64,000 nucleotides of DNA from Gracilibacillus timonensis (GTDB lineage Bacteria; Bacillota; Bacilli; Bacillales; Amphibacillaceae). The stretch lies in the NCBI RefSeq assembly GCF_900086715.1, contig NZ_FLKH01000008.1, forward strand, positions 124,001-188,000. Direction: 5' to 3'. Positions 16,650-24,942 of the stretch are shown in pieces. The notes beneath the pieces were generated by a model, which ran no database searches, was not told the origin of the DNA, and worked only from the letters and a program-made list of their open reading frames with translations. The number at the start of each line of letters is the position of its first letter. Position 1 is the stretch's first letter. Both the position numbers and the translations under genes were made by a program.

Positions 16650-17561
16650 ATGAGTAATATATTAATGACTGGTGGTACCGGCTTAGTAGGAACAGAACTA
16701 GTAGCTCACTATTTACATCAAGGAAACCAGGTGATTGTGCTAACACGAAGCGAGCGAACGTCTGAACATCCTGGATTACATTATGTCAATTGGCAAGAAA
16801 ACGGCTGGGAGACTGCTATTCCCAACATTGATGTGGTCATTAATTTGGCAGGCGCAAGCTTGAGTGAGCGCTGGACAAAAGAGCATAAAAAGGCAATGCT
16901 GCAAAGCCGAATCGATACAACCGAACGATTATATAACTTTTTTCAAACAGAGGGGTACTCCCCAACGGTATTATTTAATGCGAGTGCGATCGGCTATTAT
17001 CCACCTTCTAAATCAGCTGTTTATGATGAATCCCATGTTTACGAGGAGCCGCATGACTTCCTATCAACGATCGTTCATCAATGGGAGGCTGCCGCCAAGA
17101 AATTTGAGGCACTCGGCACCAGAGTAGTGATTGGTCGATTTGGTGTGGTCTTTTCTGAAAAAGGCGGCGCACTGGCACGCATTATCTTACCTTATAAATT
17201 ATTTGCTGGTGGTCAGCTTGGCGATGGAAAGCAGTGGTTTTCTTGGATTCACCTCGATGATGTCACTCGAGCTACCGTGCACTTAATAGCAGACAAGCAA
17301 GCAGAAGGGGCCTATAACATCACCAGTCCTAATCCTATCCGACAGCGACATCTCGGTAAATTAATCGGACGAATCATGGCCAGACCGCATTACGCACCGG
17401 TTCCTGCTTCTTTATTGCGAGTCCTATTAGGCGAACAGGCCACAATTATTTTAGATGTGCAGAAGGTCTTGCCTAAGCGCTTGGATAGAGCAGGTTTTAC
17501 GTTTCACTATCCAACTGCTCTCTTGGCGCTTGAAGATATTTTAGCAAAAGAAAAAGCGTAA
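16650..17561 (+). CDS. TIGR01777-family NAD(P)-binding epimerase, YfhF-like
   Basis: A 303-residue Rossmann-fold protein of the extended short-chain dehydrogenase type. The dinucleotide motif is TGGTGLVGTELV at residues 7-18; NLAGASLSERWTKEHK near 69 and NASAIGYYP near 111 are signatures of TIGR01777 (SulA/YfhF) proteins. The C-terminus carries the conserved DUF1731-type segment (PASLLRVLLGEQATIILDVQKVLPKRL). The reaction is not established; related proteins are tied to cell division or Fe-S repair in some species. Start ATG has AGAGGGG upstream. It is followed by a gene remnant interrupted by a repeat. Confidence 0.88.
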   Translation: MSNILMTGGTGLVGTELVAHYLHQGNQVIVLTRSERTSEHPGLHYVNWQENGWETAIPNIDVVINLAGASLSERWTKEHKKAMLQSRIDTTERLYNFFQTEGYSPTVLFNASAIGYYPPSKSAVYDESHVYEEPHDFLSTIVHQWEAAAKKFEALGTRVVIGRFGVVFSEKGGALARIILPYKLFAGGQLGDGKQWFSWIHLDDVTRATVHLIADKQAEGAYNITSPNPIRQRHLGKLIGRIMARPHYAPVPASLLRVLLGEQATIILDVQKVLPKRLDRAGFTFHYPTALLALEDILAKEKA

Positions 17562-17603
17562 TTAGGCACTTCTCTTATTTTGATACTGCCGAGCGATTAG
17601 AAG

Positions 17604-17774
17604 ATATACCCTGCGTTCCCGGAATGTATAACGAGACAGTCTACAAATGGCGACAAATCAACATTATCCTCTCGTTATATAAATGAATATATAACGAGCT
17701 TGAAATTCCCAAAATCCTATTGTATCAGCATTTCTCGTTATAAAATAGTGTTTTTCTCGGGAATCCAGGATATA
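17604..17774. repeat. Inverted-repeat element with internal CTCGTTATA repeats
   Basis: A 171-base noncoding element. Left end TATACCCTGCGTTCCCG (17605 on) and right end CGGGAATCCAGGATATA (to 17773) are imperfect inverted copies. Inside, TATAACGAGA (17627-17636), CTCGTTATATA (17670 on), TATATAACGAG (17688 on) and CTCGTTATA (17734 on) form nested palindromes. It appears to interrupt a degraded coding region whose pieces lie on either side. No second copy was found in the window. Confidence 0.55.
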
Positions 17775-17980
17775 CAGCTGGTTCATCGATTACCTTATAC
17801 CCTCTGCAAGACTTTACAGAAGAAGAACGTGCCGATATGATAGAAAGGGATGGATTACAATTCAGCCATACGATGGAAACCCAGATTCGCGAACAATTGC
17901 AGACTGGGGTTTTGTTAAAGTGGAAGAGTATATCCTCTCTCCCGCCATTTCAAGCAAGTTTGGCCATTAAGCAATCATAA
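17775..17980 (+). pseudogene. Remnant of a protein gene, possibly a SAM-dependent methyltransferase C-terminus
   Basis: After the inverted-repeat element a reading frame without a start gives SSITLYPLQDFTEEERADMI, then DGLQFSHTMETQIREQLQTG and ends in LAIKQS plus stop. This looks like a real protein C-terminus, by memory like those of Bacillus class I methyltransferases, but a central part seems frame-damaged. Before the element (about 17568-17604), HFSYFDTAERLED could be its N-terminal relic. The family call is tentative. Confidence 0.35.
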
Positions 17981-17993
17981 GAAAGGTGAGAAA

Positions 17994-18500
17994 ATGAAAC
18001 TACGCACACTAGAAGAAAAGGACCTACCATTTATTCATGAATTGAACAACGAACACGCGATTATGACCTACTGGTTTCGAGAGCCATATGAATCCCTCAC
18101 GAAACTAAAGCATCTCTTTCAAAAGCATTTTCTAGATGAATCCGAAAGAAGATTTGTGATAGAGGATGGTGAGGATTTAGTCGGGATCGTGGAATTAGTA
18201 GCGATTAACCATATTCATCGTAATTGTGAGATTCAAATCATCATCAAACCAGAGTTTGGCGGCAAAGGTTATGCCAAGTTCGCCTTTCATCAGGCCGTGG
18301 ATTATGCCTTCCATATCCTAAACATGTACAAGGTCTTTCTCTTTGTCGACACAACCAATGAAAAGGCCGTTCATATCTACAAAAAACAAGGATTTATTTT
18401 GGAAGGTACGTTAAAAGAACACTTTTATACCAATGGCGCGTATAAAGATGCTTATATTATGTCCATCTTTAAACGGGATTGGCTGGCAGATCATACATAA
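17994..18500 (+). CDS. speG: Spermidine N1-acetyltransferase SpeG
   Basis: A 168-residue GNAT enzyme that acetylates spermidine and spermine with acetyl-CoA, detoxifying polyamines. Similarity to E. coli SpeG runs through the whole length: MTYWFREPYESL near residue 22, SERRFVIEDGEDLVGIVELV near 47, and the acetyl-CoA loop FGGKGYAK near 87, followed by NEKAVHIYKKQGFILEGTL. These residues cover both the polyamine-contact region and the cofactor site. Start ATG follows GAAAGGTGAG. It is a single gene, not in an evident operon. Confidence 0.9.
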   Translation: MKLRTLEEKDLPFIHELNNEHAIMTYWFREPYESLTKLKHLFQKHFLDESERRFVIEDGEDLVGIVELVAINHIHRNCEIQIIIKPEFGGKGYAKFAFHQAVDYAFHILNMYKVFLFVDTTNEKAVHIYKKQGFILEGTLKEHFYTNGAYKDAYIMSIFKRDWLADHT

Positions 18501-18532
18501 AGACTAACGTATGGTCCCCCTCAACGGATCAA

Positions 18533-18577
18533 GTTGGTTTCCCAATCCACCGCACTTTGCAGTGGATTGGAAATGCT
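18533..18577. terminator. Hairpin after speG, possible terminator
   Basis: CCAATCCAC and GTGGATTGG flank a short loop within TTTCCCAATCC...GGATTGGAAAT; no strong T run follows, so it may be a weak terminator or a plain hairpin. Confidence 0.45.
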
Positions 18578-18732
18578 TAAGATCCTTTCCCATTTTTATC
18601 TCCCTCTCATACTTTTCATATCCTGCTCTTTCATTCGTTTTTTCTCATTTTCTCGTATAATCGTTGTATAATGACCTTAATCAAGGCAGTGAGATAGGTA
18701 TCTATCAGCTACTCAAAAGGAAGGTGCAACCT

Positions 18733-19248
18733 ATGAATAAACAACTAATCTACTATGGAAATCTATGTATCGATCATTGTTCGGTATACCTTGCAACCAC
18801 AGACGAAGGAGTATGTTTTGTCGGTATCCCTAATCATGGCATTGGAGAAGTGCAGGATTGGGTAGAAAAAAAGAAACCCGACTCCTCATTAATCGAGGAT
18901 CAGAACAAAATCAGGCCTTACAGCGATCAGTTAGTCGAATTTATCCATGGGAAACGGCAATCCTTCAACCTGCCACTGGATATCACGGGCACACCTTTTC
19001 AAAGGGCCGTCTGGAAAGAACTCAGCCGTATCCCCTATGGTCAAGTGTTGACTTATACAGATATCGCTGAGCAAATTGGAAATCCTCAAGCCGTACGAGC
19101 GGTTGGTGCGGCAATTGGAGCAAATCCACTGATGTTTTTTATTCCCTGTCATCGTGTTTTGAGTAAAAAGGGGGATTTGACAGGCTTTCGTGGCGGTTTA
19201 GCGTTGAAAGAATCTTTATTAGCACTTGAAAGCGAGGGAAAGTGTTAG
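18733..19248 (+). CDS. Methylated-DNA--protein-cysteine methyltransferase (Ogt/MGMT)
   Basis: A 171-residue DNA repair protein that transfers the alkyl group from O6-methylguanine to its own cysteine. The active site PCHRVLS is near residue 138, preceded by the DNA-binding helix-turn-helix with the arginine finger (TYTDIAEQIGNPQAVRAVGAAIGANP). Length is typical of Ogt. Start ATG 18733 follows AAGGAAGGTG; the open frame extends to 18664 without a fitting signal. A promoter-like TATAAT is present near 18665. Confidence 0.92.
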   Translation: MNKQLIYYGNLCIDHCSVYLATTDEGVCFVGIPNHGIGEVQDWVEKKKPDSSLIEDQNKIRPYSDQLVEFIHGKRQSFNLPLDITGTPFQRAVWKELSRIPYGQVLTYTDIAEQIGNPQAVRAVGAAIGANPLMFFIPCHRVLSKKGDLTGFRGGLALKESLLALESEGKC

Positions 19249-19405
19249 CAGATGTTTCATCATTCTATAAAATCAGGCTCAACCAAGGCATTTTTCTGGA
19301 AAATATGTTGAAATAAATGGTATTATTACGATATACCGTTTATCAGAAAAATATGAATATTTATACTTTCACATCCTAATGATTTTATAGAAAAAGGTGA
19401 AAACG

Positions 19406-19918
19406 ATGTATTATTCCTTTGAGGTACCCTTTTATAAAAGATTCAGTGATAAGAAGTTTTATTACAATAGTAAGGGGGAAACGGTTGGAGCGATCCAGCG
19501 GTTTTACTAGAGTTCCTTCCAAAAACTCTCCACCGTCTTGATTGATGGCCTGTTCTTACATATCTCCAGCGAAGATACGCAAGGAGAGTCTAAAGTCGTG
19601 GCTGAACACCATCATTACACCTTACGACACAAGTGGGATGTCCATTATAATCAAAAGACTTTTCTTTTAGAGGATAAAACAAAGGTCAAGAGTCATCCCA
19701 TCTTTCATTTTCACTATAATGACAAAGAGTATGTGATCACAAAGAAATTTGCCAATAAGTTTATTCATATACAAGAGTCAGACAGCAATCAATTAGCTGC
19801 TGAATGGAAATTTTTAAACTTCAAACTTCCTCGAAAAGCGCGAATAGAAATCATGAGCCAGGACTTGGACATTCATTTGGTGATGTGTGTGTTTCTTATT
19901 TTGGTTTCTATTTATTAA
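19406..19918 (+). pseudogene. Tubby-C-terminal-domain-like protein with an in-frame TAG
   Basis: One reading frame runs from ATG 19406, behind AAAAAGGTG, to 19918, interrupted only by TAG at 19508-19510. The translation begins MYYSFEVPFYKRFSDKKF, has YYNSKGETVGAIQRFY before the stop and VLIDGLFLHISS, HYTLRHKWDVHYNQ and AAEWKF after it. This pattern (small beta-barrel, about 170 residues) fits the bacterial LURP/tubby-like proteins of Bacillaceae, function unknown. The TAG replaces one codon, perhaps a former AAG or CAG. It is broken by one substitution, unless the stop is read through. Confidence 0.6.
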
Positions 19919-19929
19919 GGACGTCACTT

Positions 19930-19992
19930 AAAGAAAGCCATGCAAAACAAACATGTGGATTTCCACGTTTTTATTTCGACATGGCTTTCTTT
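19930..19992. terminator. Nested bidirectional hairpin terminator
   Basis: Outer arms AAAGAAAGCCATG (19930-19942) and CATGGCTTTCTTT (19980-19992); inner hairpin GTGGATTTCCAC followed by GTTTTTATTT. It separates convergent genes. Confidence 0.75.
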
Positions 19993-20041
19993 AATGAAAA
20001 TGCTTTAAAAAACTCGCCTTCAATCATCACCTTCATCTGGA

Positions 20042-20617
20042 CTACTCGCTCTCTTTGTTACCTCCTGCCTGTGCATTCCCGTTTTCATTCTTATAGGGGT
20101 TTAGATGTTTATCTTTTGTTACAAGGGTTTCGCCAAATAAATCATAGCTCAAATACTCATCGTACCGTCCTACCACTTCAGCGAGTTTCTTTTCATAAAT
20201 AACCTCTTTCATTGGGTGAAGATCGCTTGGATGCCGATGATCAGCGTCGATATATGCCTTGATATATTTTCTTAATTCCCCTATTTCATATTTCTCCATT
20301 TCTTCCTTGGTGAACTCACCTTCATATTTCTTTCGTTCCATTTCAATATTCCAGGCTCTTTCTCGCTCCATAAATTGAATCAGTTCATTTTCTACAACCC
20401 CACGCACTTTGAAATTTTCTGCGAATAACTCATTTGGTGTGACTTCTAATGTTTGCATAATCTTCTCTAACGTTTGGAACGTAGGATGGTTTACCCCTCG
20501 TTCTATCTTCGAAAGGTTTTGTAGATTAATACCAATTTTGTTTGCCAGTTCTTGCTGCGTCCAGCCTTTATACTTTCTAATTTTTTTCAAATTCTGACCT
20601 ATGTAACTTGAGCTCAT
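20042..20617 (-). CDS. XRE-family transcriptional regulator
   Basis: About 191 residues. The first 65 form an XRE helix-turn-helix (NLKKIRKYKGWTQQELANKIG, then LQNLSKIERGVNHPTFQTLEKI); the rest is a charged, coiled-coil-like domain without a recognised family. The start ATG 20615-20617 has GGAGGTG ahead of it; an upstream in-frame extension to 20689 is less likely. Targets are unknown. The neighbouring small gene on the plus strand starts from the shared 290-base gap and could be controlled by it. Confidence 0.82.
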   Translation of the reverse strand: MSSSYIGQNLKKIRKYKGWTQQELANKIGINLQNLSKIERGVNHPTFQTLEKIMQTLEVTPNELFAENFKVRGVVENELIQFMERERAWNIEMERKKYEGEFTKEEMEKYEIGELRKYIKAYIDADHRHPSDLHPMKEVIYEKKLAEVVGRYDEYLSYDLFGETLVTKDKHLNPYKNENGNAQAGGNKESE

Positions 20618-20906
20618 TTCTATACACCTCCACATGTTAATCGCACAAGGATTATTATTCACTAGTAAATCCAAAAACAACCTTGACAATTACCTCTATA
20701 GCGATTATGATTAAATGAATCCAAAATAACCTTTATAGATTTAATATATATATTATAACCTATTATTTTTGATTTAAAAATCATTCTTTAACGATTAATT
20801 GACAAAATTTTTTCTAGCTTTACGTGTTTGTTATTCATATAGTATCACAGCATACTTTTAACCGATTGACGTAATCGATAAACAATAGAAAAAGAGGAGG
20901 AGCAGA

Positions 20907-21119
20907 ATGGAGCAGTTGGAAATAGAAATAAACCGAAAGTTATTTTTTACAGAAATGGAGGTAAAGCTCGTTGATGCCACTTTTAGTCTAATGGTGGATA
21001 GGGAAAGAGTGATTGATGATGTCATTTCTACCCTCATTGAACTGATCGAATTGTTCTATGTGGAACAGCAAATAATTATGAAATCGCTTCATGAGGTAGT
21101 GCATGAAACGAATGAATAG
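20907..21119 (+). CDS. Small acidic hypothetical protein
   Basis: A 70-residue protein starting behind a strong AAAGAGGAGGAG site. It is rich in Glu, Ile and Val and predicted helical (VIDDVISTLIELIELFYVEQQ). No cysteine, no signal peptide and no recognised domain. It reads away from the XRE regulator and might be its target. The RBS and codon use support a real gene. Confidence 0.6.
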   Translation: MEQLEIEINRKLFFTEMEVKLVDATFSLMVDRERVIDDVISTLIELIELFYVEQQIIMKSLHEVVHETNE

Positions 21120-21137
21120 TCTGGCCCATCTACGATC

Positions 21138-21187
21138 TCAGAAAGTGTCTAAAAACGTCATCCCTCTCCTAGATAGGCACTTTCTGA
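21138..21187. terminator. Hairpin between convergent genes, possible terminator
   Basis: TCAGAAAGTG (21138-21147) and CACTTTCTGA (21178-21187) are exact inverted copies between the small gene and the histidine kinase. No clear T run follows on either strand. Confidence 0.45.
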
Positions 21188-21201
21188 TATGGTCCTGCTC
21201 G

Positions 21202-22221
21202 CTAATTTTTCGTCTTTATTCCATAAGTCAGTATCAGCTTCGTACCTGATGAATTACTATCAATGGAGAGATCAATCCCCAGTAATTTCGGTACTTCATG
21301 AATGATATTTAAACCTTTTCGATCCGATTGCTGCAGCTTCTGGTCAGGATTAAAACCGATACCATCATCACGAATAATCAATCGCTGTTCTTGTTCATCC
21401 GCTACTCCTTCGATGGTTAAATGACTGGCTTCAGAATGATAGAGCACATTTTGCAAAATATTATCAATCAATCGCTCAAACCATACCTTATCCAGTTCCC
21501 AAGTCATATCAGCTGTTACCTGCAACTGCCAGCTTATCCCTTTGTGCTTAAGCGCATTCTGCCATTTGTCCACCATGTCATTCATACACTCTTCCAAATC
21601 AATAAGCGTTAAGTGAGTCATAATCGCCTCCGTGTTTATATCATTTTTATGATAAATCCGGTCACTAAGCGTGGCGATAATATTCGCATTTTTATTAATT
21701 TCTTGAATGGCTTCTTCTTTGTTCTGTTGGGTTTGTAAGTAATATAAATTAATTTTGATAATCGATAATGGTGTCTTAATATCATGCGACAGTTGATCGA
21801 GATATTTTTTTCTAAATTCTTCTGATTCCTCATATTTGCTTTGATTATACTGTAATTGATCAATGAGTATATTGATCGATTCACTTAAATACTGCATATC
21901 CTTATATTTTAGATCTGCCGTATTCACAGGATCTGGATAGTTCTGATCCTTGGCAATATCTCGAATCAAATTGGAAAGATGGGTAATCTCCGATGATATA
22001 TTGACGATAATTCTAGAAAGATAAAACACATATAATAATATCATCGTGGAAAATAACATTAACACATAAAAATAGTTATCTTCCGCCTTAAATGGCGTGT
22101 CCGTGCCGTTGAAATAATTTTGGAGGAGATGGGTTCCCAGCACGATATAGTTAGACAACATCAAGGCAAATGGAAAGAATAAGATCGATAGAAACGTGAA
22201 AAACAAAATTTTCTTATTCAT
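21202..22221 (-). CDS. Sensor histidine kinase of the ABC-linked two-component system
   Basis: A 339-residue kinase with two membrane helices near residues 5-25 and 50-70 and a short extracellular loop. The dimerisation motif QLSHDIKTPLSII is near residue 145, the N box RLIDNILQNVLYHS near 257 and the G1 box IRDDGIGFNP near 295. It overlaps the response regulator stop by ATGA, so the two are translationally coupled. The small sensor loop is like kinases that sense antimicrobial peptides with help of an ABC transporter; the stimulus is inferred from context only. Confidence 0.88.
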   Translation of the reverse strand: MNKKILFFTFLSILFFPFALMLSNYIVLGTHLLQNYFNGTDTPFKAEDNYFYVLMLFSTMILLYVFYLSRIIVNISSEITHLSNLIRDIAKDQNYPDPVNTADLKYKDMQYLSESINILIDQLQYNQSKYEESEEFRKKYLDQLSHDIKTPLSIIKINLYYLQTQQNKEEAIQEINKNANIIATLSDRIYHKNDINTEAIMTHLTLIDLEECMNDMVDKWQNALKHKGISWQLQVTADMTWELDKVWFERLIDNILQNVLYHSEASHLTIEGVADEQEQRLIIRDDGIGFNPDQKLQQSDRKGLNIIHEVPKLLGIDLSIDSNSSGTKLILTYGIKTKN

Positions 22222-22910
22222 CTATCTCGTTCCTCTGGATTTACCATCTTGTACCCATAGCCATAAATCGTTTGAATTAGCCGACCTTCCGCATCTATTT
22301 TTTGCCGTAAACTGTTCATATAAACACTCAGACTATTTGCTTGACTGCCAGCTCCATCCGTTCCCCAGATATGATGAATAATCTGTTCTCTAGATAGGCT
22401 AAGGTGGATGTTGTCACACAGATAAAAAAACAGCTTACTTTCTGTTTTGCTTAGTGGGATTTCCATCCATGGATCACAGTGAAAAATAGTTTGGGTGCGT
22501 GTGTCCACTGCTATTTGATCCAAGTACATGATCTTTCCATATCTATCTCGCAATACATTTTTGAGCCTTGCGATTAGCTCCAGCGGTTCAAAAGGTTTGG
22601 GGATAAAATCATCGCCAAGTTCAAGCCCCTTGATTTTATCGTCAATTTGGCTATGTGCCGTAAGAAAAACAACCGGCTTCTCAGGATACATTGTTTTGAT
22701 TCGTTTACAGATCTCGTAGCCACTATCAAATGGAATTTCAATATCCAATAAAAAGATATCGAGCTCATCAAAGATTGCATCATCAAATCGATTATCTGTT
22801 TTTACAACCACCTTTTGAAAATACTCACCTAAAAATACATCTAAGAAACGGGAGATATCTAGATCATCTTCCAGCACAAAAATATCGAGCTTTTTAAGTA
22901 TGTCTTCCAT
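22218..22910 (-). CDS. OmpR-type response regulator
   Basis: A 230-residue regulator. The receiver has the acidic pair in VLEDDLDI, the phosphoacceptor Asp in IFLLDIEIPF near residue 56, and a lysine in FIPKPFEPLEL near 106. The winged-helix output domain (about 130-228) ends with LIQTIYGYGYKMV, diagnostic of the OmpR/PhoB class. It probably controls the ABC genes just upstream of it on the same strand. Confidence 0.9.
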   Translation of the reverse strand: MEDILKKLDIFVLEDDLDISRFLDVFLGEYFQKVVVKTDNRFDDAIFDELDIFLLDIEIPFDSGYEICKRIKTMYPEKPVVFLTAHSQIDDKIKGLELGDDFIPKPFEPLELIARLKNVLRDRYGKIMYLDQIAVDTRTQTIFHCDPWMEIPLSKTESKLFFYLCDNIHLSLSREQIIHHIWGTDGAGSQANSLSVYMNSLRQKIDAEGRLIQTIYGYGYKMVNPEERDR

Positions 22911-22966
22911 CTATGGATCACCTGTCTTTTTTGTCATCATTAAACGAGCAAATAATCGCCCTTTAT

Positions 22967-23698
22967 TTATAAATTCTTTCGATATACCAACTTGACATTT
23001 AACAGCAGCATACCAATCATTAATACCATCAACAGCCCTATCCCTATTATAGTGGATGAGACGACATTCTCGTAATAATACGTAGGATCAATCATCACCA
23101 AGCCCAGCCTGTAGCCAAATGCAGGCGGAATCAGATAAGAAAAAGGGGCAGCCATAAAAATCATGGACAGCAAAGAAACCCCTATGCCTATTGAGATACT
23201 TGCCACCAGATGCTGCGTCCATTGAATAATCACGGCAAATCCCAACAAAATGGTGAGCACAACAATAACATTCAAAACCGTATAGGAAGACGTCAGCAAC
23301 CACATATTGCCCCAATCACCATCTACTATCGCATAAAATAATAAGAGAATAACCAACTGCAGCAAATAAATGGCGAATATCATTAAACCAGCTACCGCTA
23401 TTTTTGAAAAGAGCAGTTTAACTCGTGATTCAGGATACGTGATCCAATCAAGATAGGTTTTGTTTTTGTACTCGATATAAAACACATACGAAATCAGCAC
23501 ACTCATAATAATTGGCAATAGCATAAAATACTGATTGTAGTAAGTAAAGTAAAAACCATTTTGCAGACTGGTATCTCCATTATTGAAGAAAAAATTAGCC
23601 AAATTCATCAATAAGGGGAGCAGACTGAGAGCGACAATAACTAAGGTTACTTTTTCACTTTTCATTTTGATCCATTCATTGTTTATCAGCTTCATCAT
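22967..23698 (-). CDS. ABC-2-type transporter permease subunit
   Basis: A 243-residue protein with six hydrophobic segments (for example LVIVALSLLPLLMNLANFFF and VVLTILLGFAVIIQW). N-terminal MKLINNEWIKMKSEK is typical of permeases in bacteriocin- and lantibiotic-immunity-type ABC exporters. Its start overlaps the ATPase gene by 23 bases. The companion two-component system follows 56 bases downstream. Likely role: removing a membrane-active compound; this is context-based. Confidence 0.82.
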   Translation of the reverse strand: MMKLINNEWIKMKSEKVTLVIVALSLLPLLMNLANFFFNNGDTSLQNGFYFTYYNQYFMLLPIIMSVLISYVFYIEYKNKTYLDWITYPESRVKLLFSKIAVAGLMIFAIYLLQLVILLLFYAIVDGDWGNMWLLTSSYTVLNVIVVLTILLGFAVIIQWTQHLVASISIGIGVSLLSMIFMAAPFSYLIPPAFGYRLGLVMIDPTYYYENVVSSTIIGIGLLMVLMIGMLLLNVKLVYRKNL

Positions 23699-24539
23699 TT
23701 GGATTCACCTCCACTAGGTCAGATGACATCAGTCGAATATATACATCTTCCAAGGTTAATTTCTCGGTATTTTCATAGGTACCTTCATCGTTAGCTGTCA
23801 GACGATGGTACGTAGCTTTATTTAGCAGAAAATATTGACGGTTCTTTTTATCTGCTAAGATAGTCATTTCGTTTGCGATAGCATTTGACTGGGATGGAAC
23901 CGGACCATAGATATATTCCTTATCGCTATTTTCCAATTCTAAGATTTTTTCACCTTGTCGCATAAATATGAGTGTATCAGCAACCAAAGCGACTTCATTT
24001 AAATGATGACTCGATATTAGAATAATTCTCGATTCGGTTTTAATCTTTTGTTCGATCAACTGCCGTAATTCCTTCATCCCCATTGGATCTAAGCCATTGG
24101 TAGGCTCATCCAATAACAATAAATCTGGATCCCCCATTAATGCCTTGGCCACGCCAAGACGCTGTTTCATTCCCATTGATAATTCCTTGAATTTCTTCGT
24201 TTGGGCATTTACTAGGTCGACCATTTCTAATAAGTCATCGATTCCAGCCTCACTAGCAGTTATCTTCAGATAAGAAGCGTGGAGTTGTAGATTCTCCTCA
24301 CAAGTAAGCTGAGGATAAAAGGCTGGATATTCAATTAATTTCCCAATCTTCAGCTGATCCACTTCTGGTAAAATATCGCCTTGGTAATCAATGGTGTTTA
24401 ATAATGCCTTAAATAACGTGGTCTTTCCTACCCCGTTTGGACCTAATAATCCATATATTTTTCCTTTTTCTAATTCAAGATCAATCCCTTTTAGGATCCT
24501 GGTCTCCCCTGTTTGGTAACGCACATCCCGAAGTTCCAT
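23676..24539 (-). CDS. ABC transporter ATP-binding protein
   Basis: A 287-residue ATPase. Walker A is GPNGVGKTT near residue 34, signature LSMGMKQRL near 121, Walker B DLLLLDEPTNGLDP near 143 and the switch histidine in ILISSHH near 178. The C-terminal 70 residues are an extra domain as in bacitracin/lantibiotic-resistance exporters. The gene is followed by its permease and preceded by a small membrane protein. Confidence 0.92.
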   Translation of the reverse strand: MELRDVRYQTGETRILKGIDLELEKGKIYGLLGPNGVGKTTLFKALLNTIDYQGDILPEVDQLKIGKLIEYPAFYPQLTCEENLQLHASYLKITASEAGIDDLLEMVDLVNAQTKKFKELSMGMKQRLGVAKALMGDPDLLLLDEPTNGLDPMGMKELRQLIEQKIKTESRIILISSHHLNEVALVADTLIFMRQGEKILELENSDKEYIYGPVPSQSNAIANEMTILADKKNRQYFLLNKATYHRLTANDEGTYENTEKLTLEDVYIRLMSSDLVEVNPNDEADKQ

Positions 24540-24542
24540 TCC

Positions 24543-24725
24543 TTATCTTCCTCCTACATTAAAAATGATTAAAAATGCCACAATGCTGACTATATAAACC
24601 ACAAACATCCATAAGGCTGGTCGAAAGTTGCTGTCTTTCCATCCATTTCTAACCAGCTCTACAATAAACAAAGATGCCGCCAATAAAAAAGATAGAATCG
24701 ACACCATAATCAGTAATTTCTCCAT
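24543..24725 (-). CDS. Small two-helix membrane protein heading the ABC operon
   Basis: 60 residues with two hydrophobic segments (LLIMVSILSFLLAASLFIV and LWMFVVYIVSIVAFLIIF) joined by a polar loop NGWKDSNFRP. No family was recognised. The ATG at 24723-24725 has AGGAGG 10 bases upstream. It ends three bases before the ATPase start and is thus probably an accessory of the transporter. Confidence 0.65.
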   Translation of the reverse strand: MEKLLIMVSILSFLLAASLFIVELVRNGWKDSNFRPALWMFVVYIVSIVAFLIIFNVGGR

Positions 24726-24942
24726 GATATGCACGCCTCCTATGAATTTGGATAAGTACACTGTAATCGATAATTATTAAAAAACATTTAATGTTTGCTA
24801 GGAGATCGAAAAAATATAATAAATGGATTACCTAAAAACACTAGAAAAAAAGAATGATATATGACATAATAGTAGCAACATCGAACGAATGTTTCTATCA
24901 GGAACTTCCCAACTAATATCGTTCTAAAAGAAAGGCGATGAA

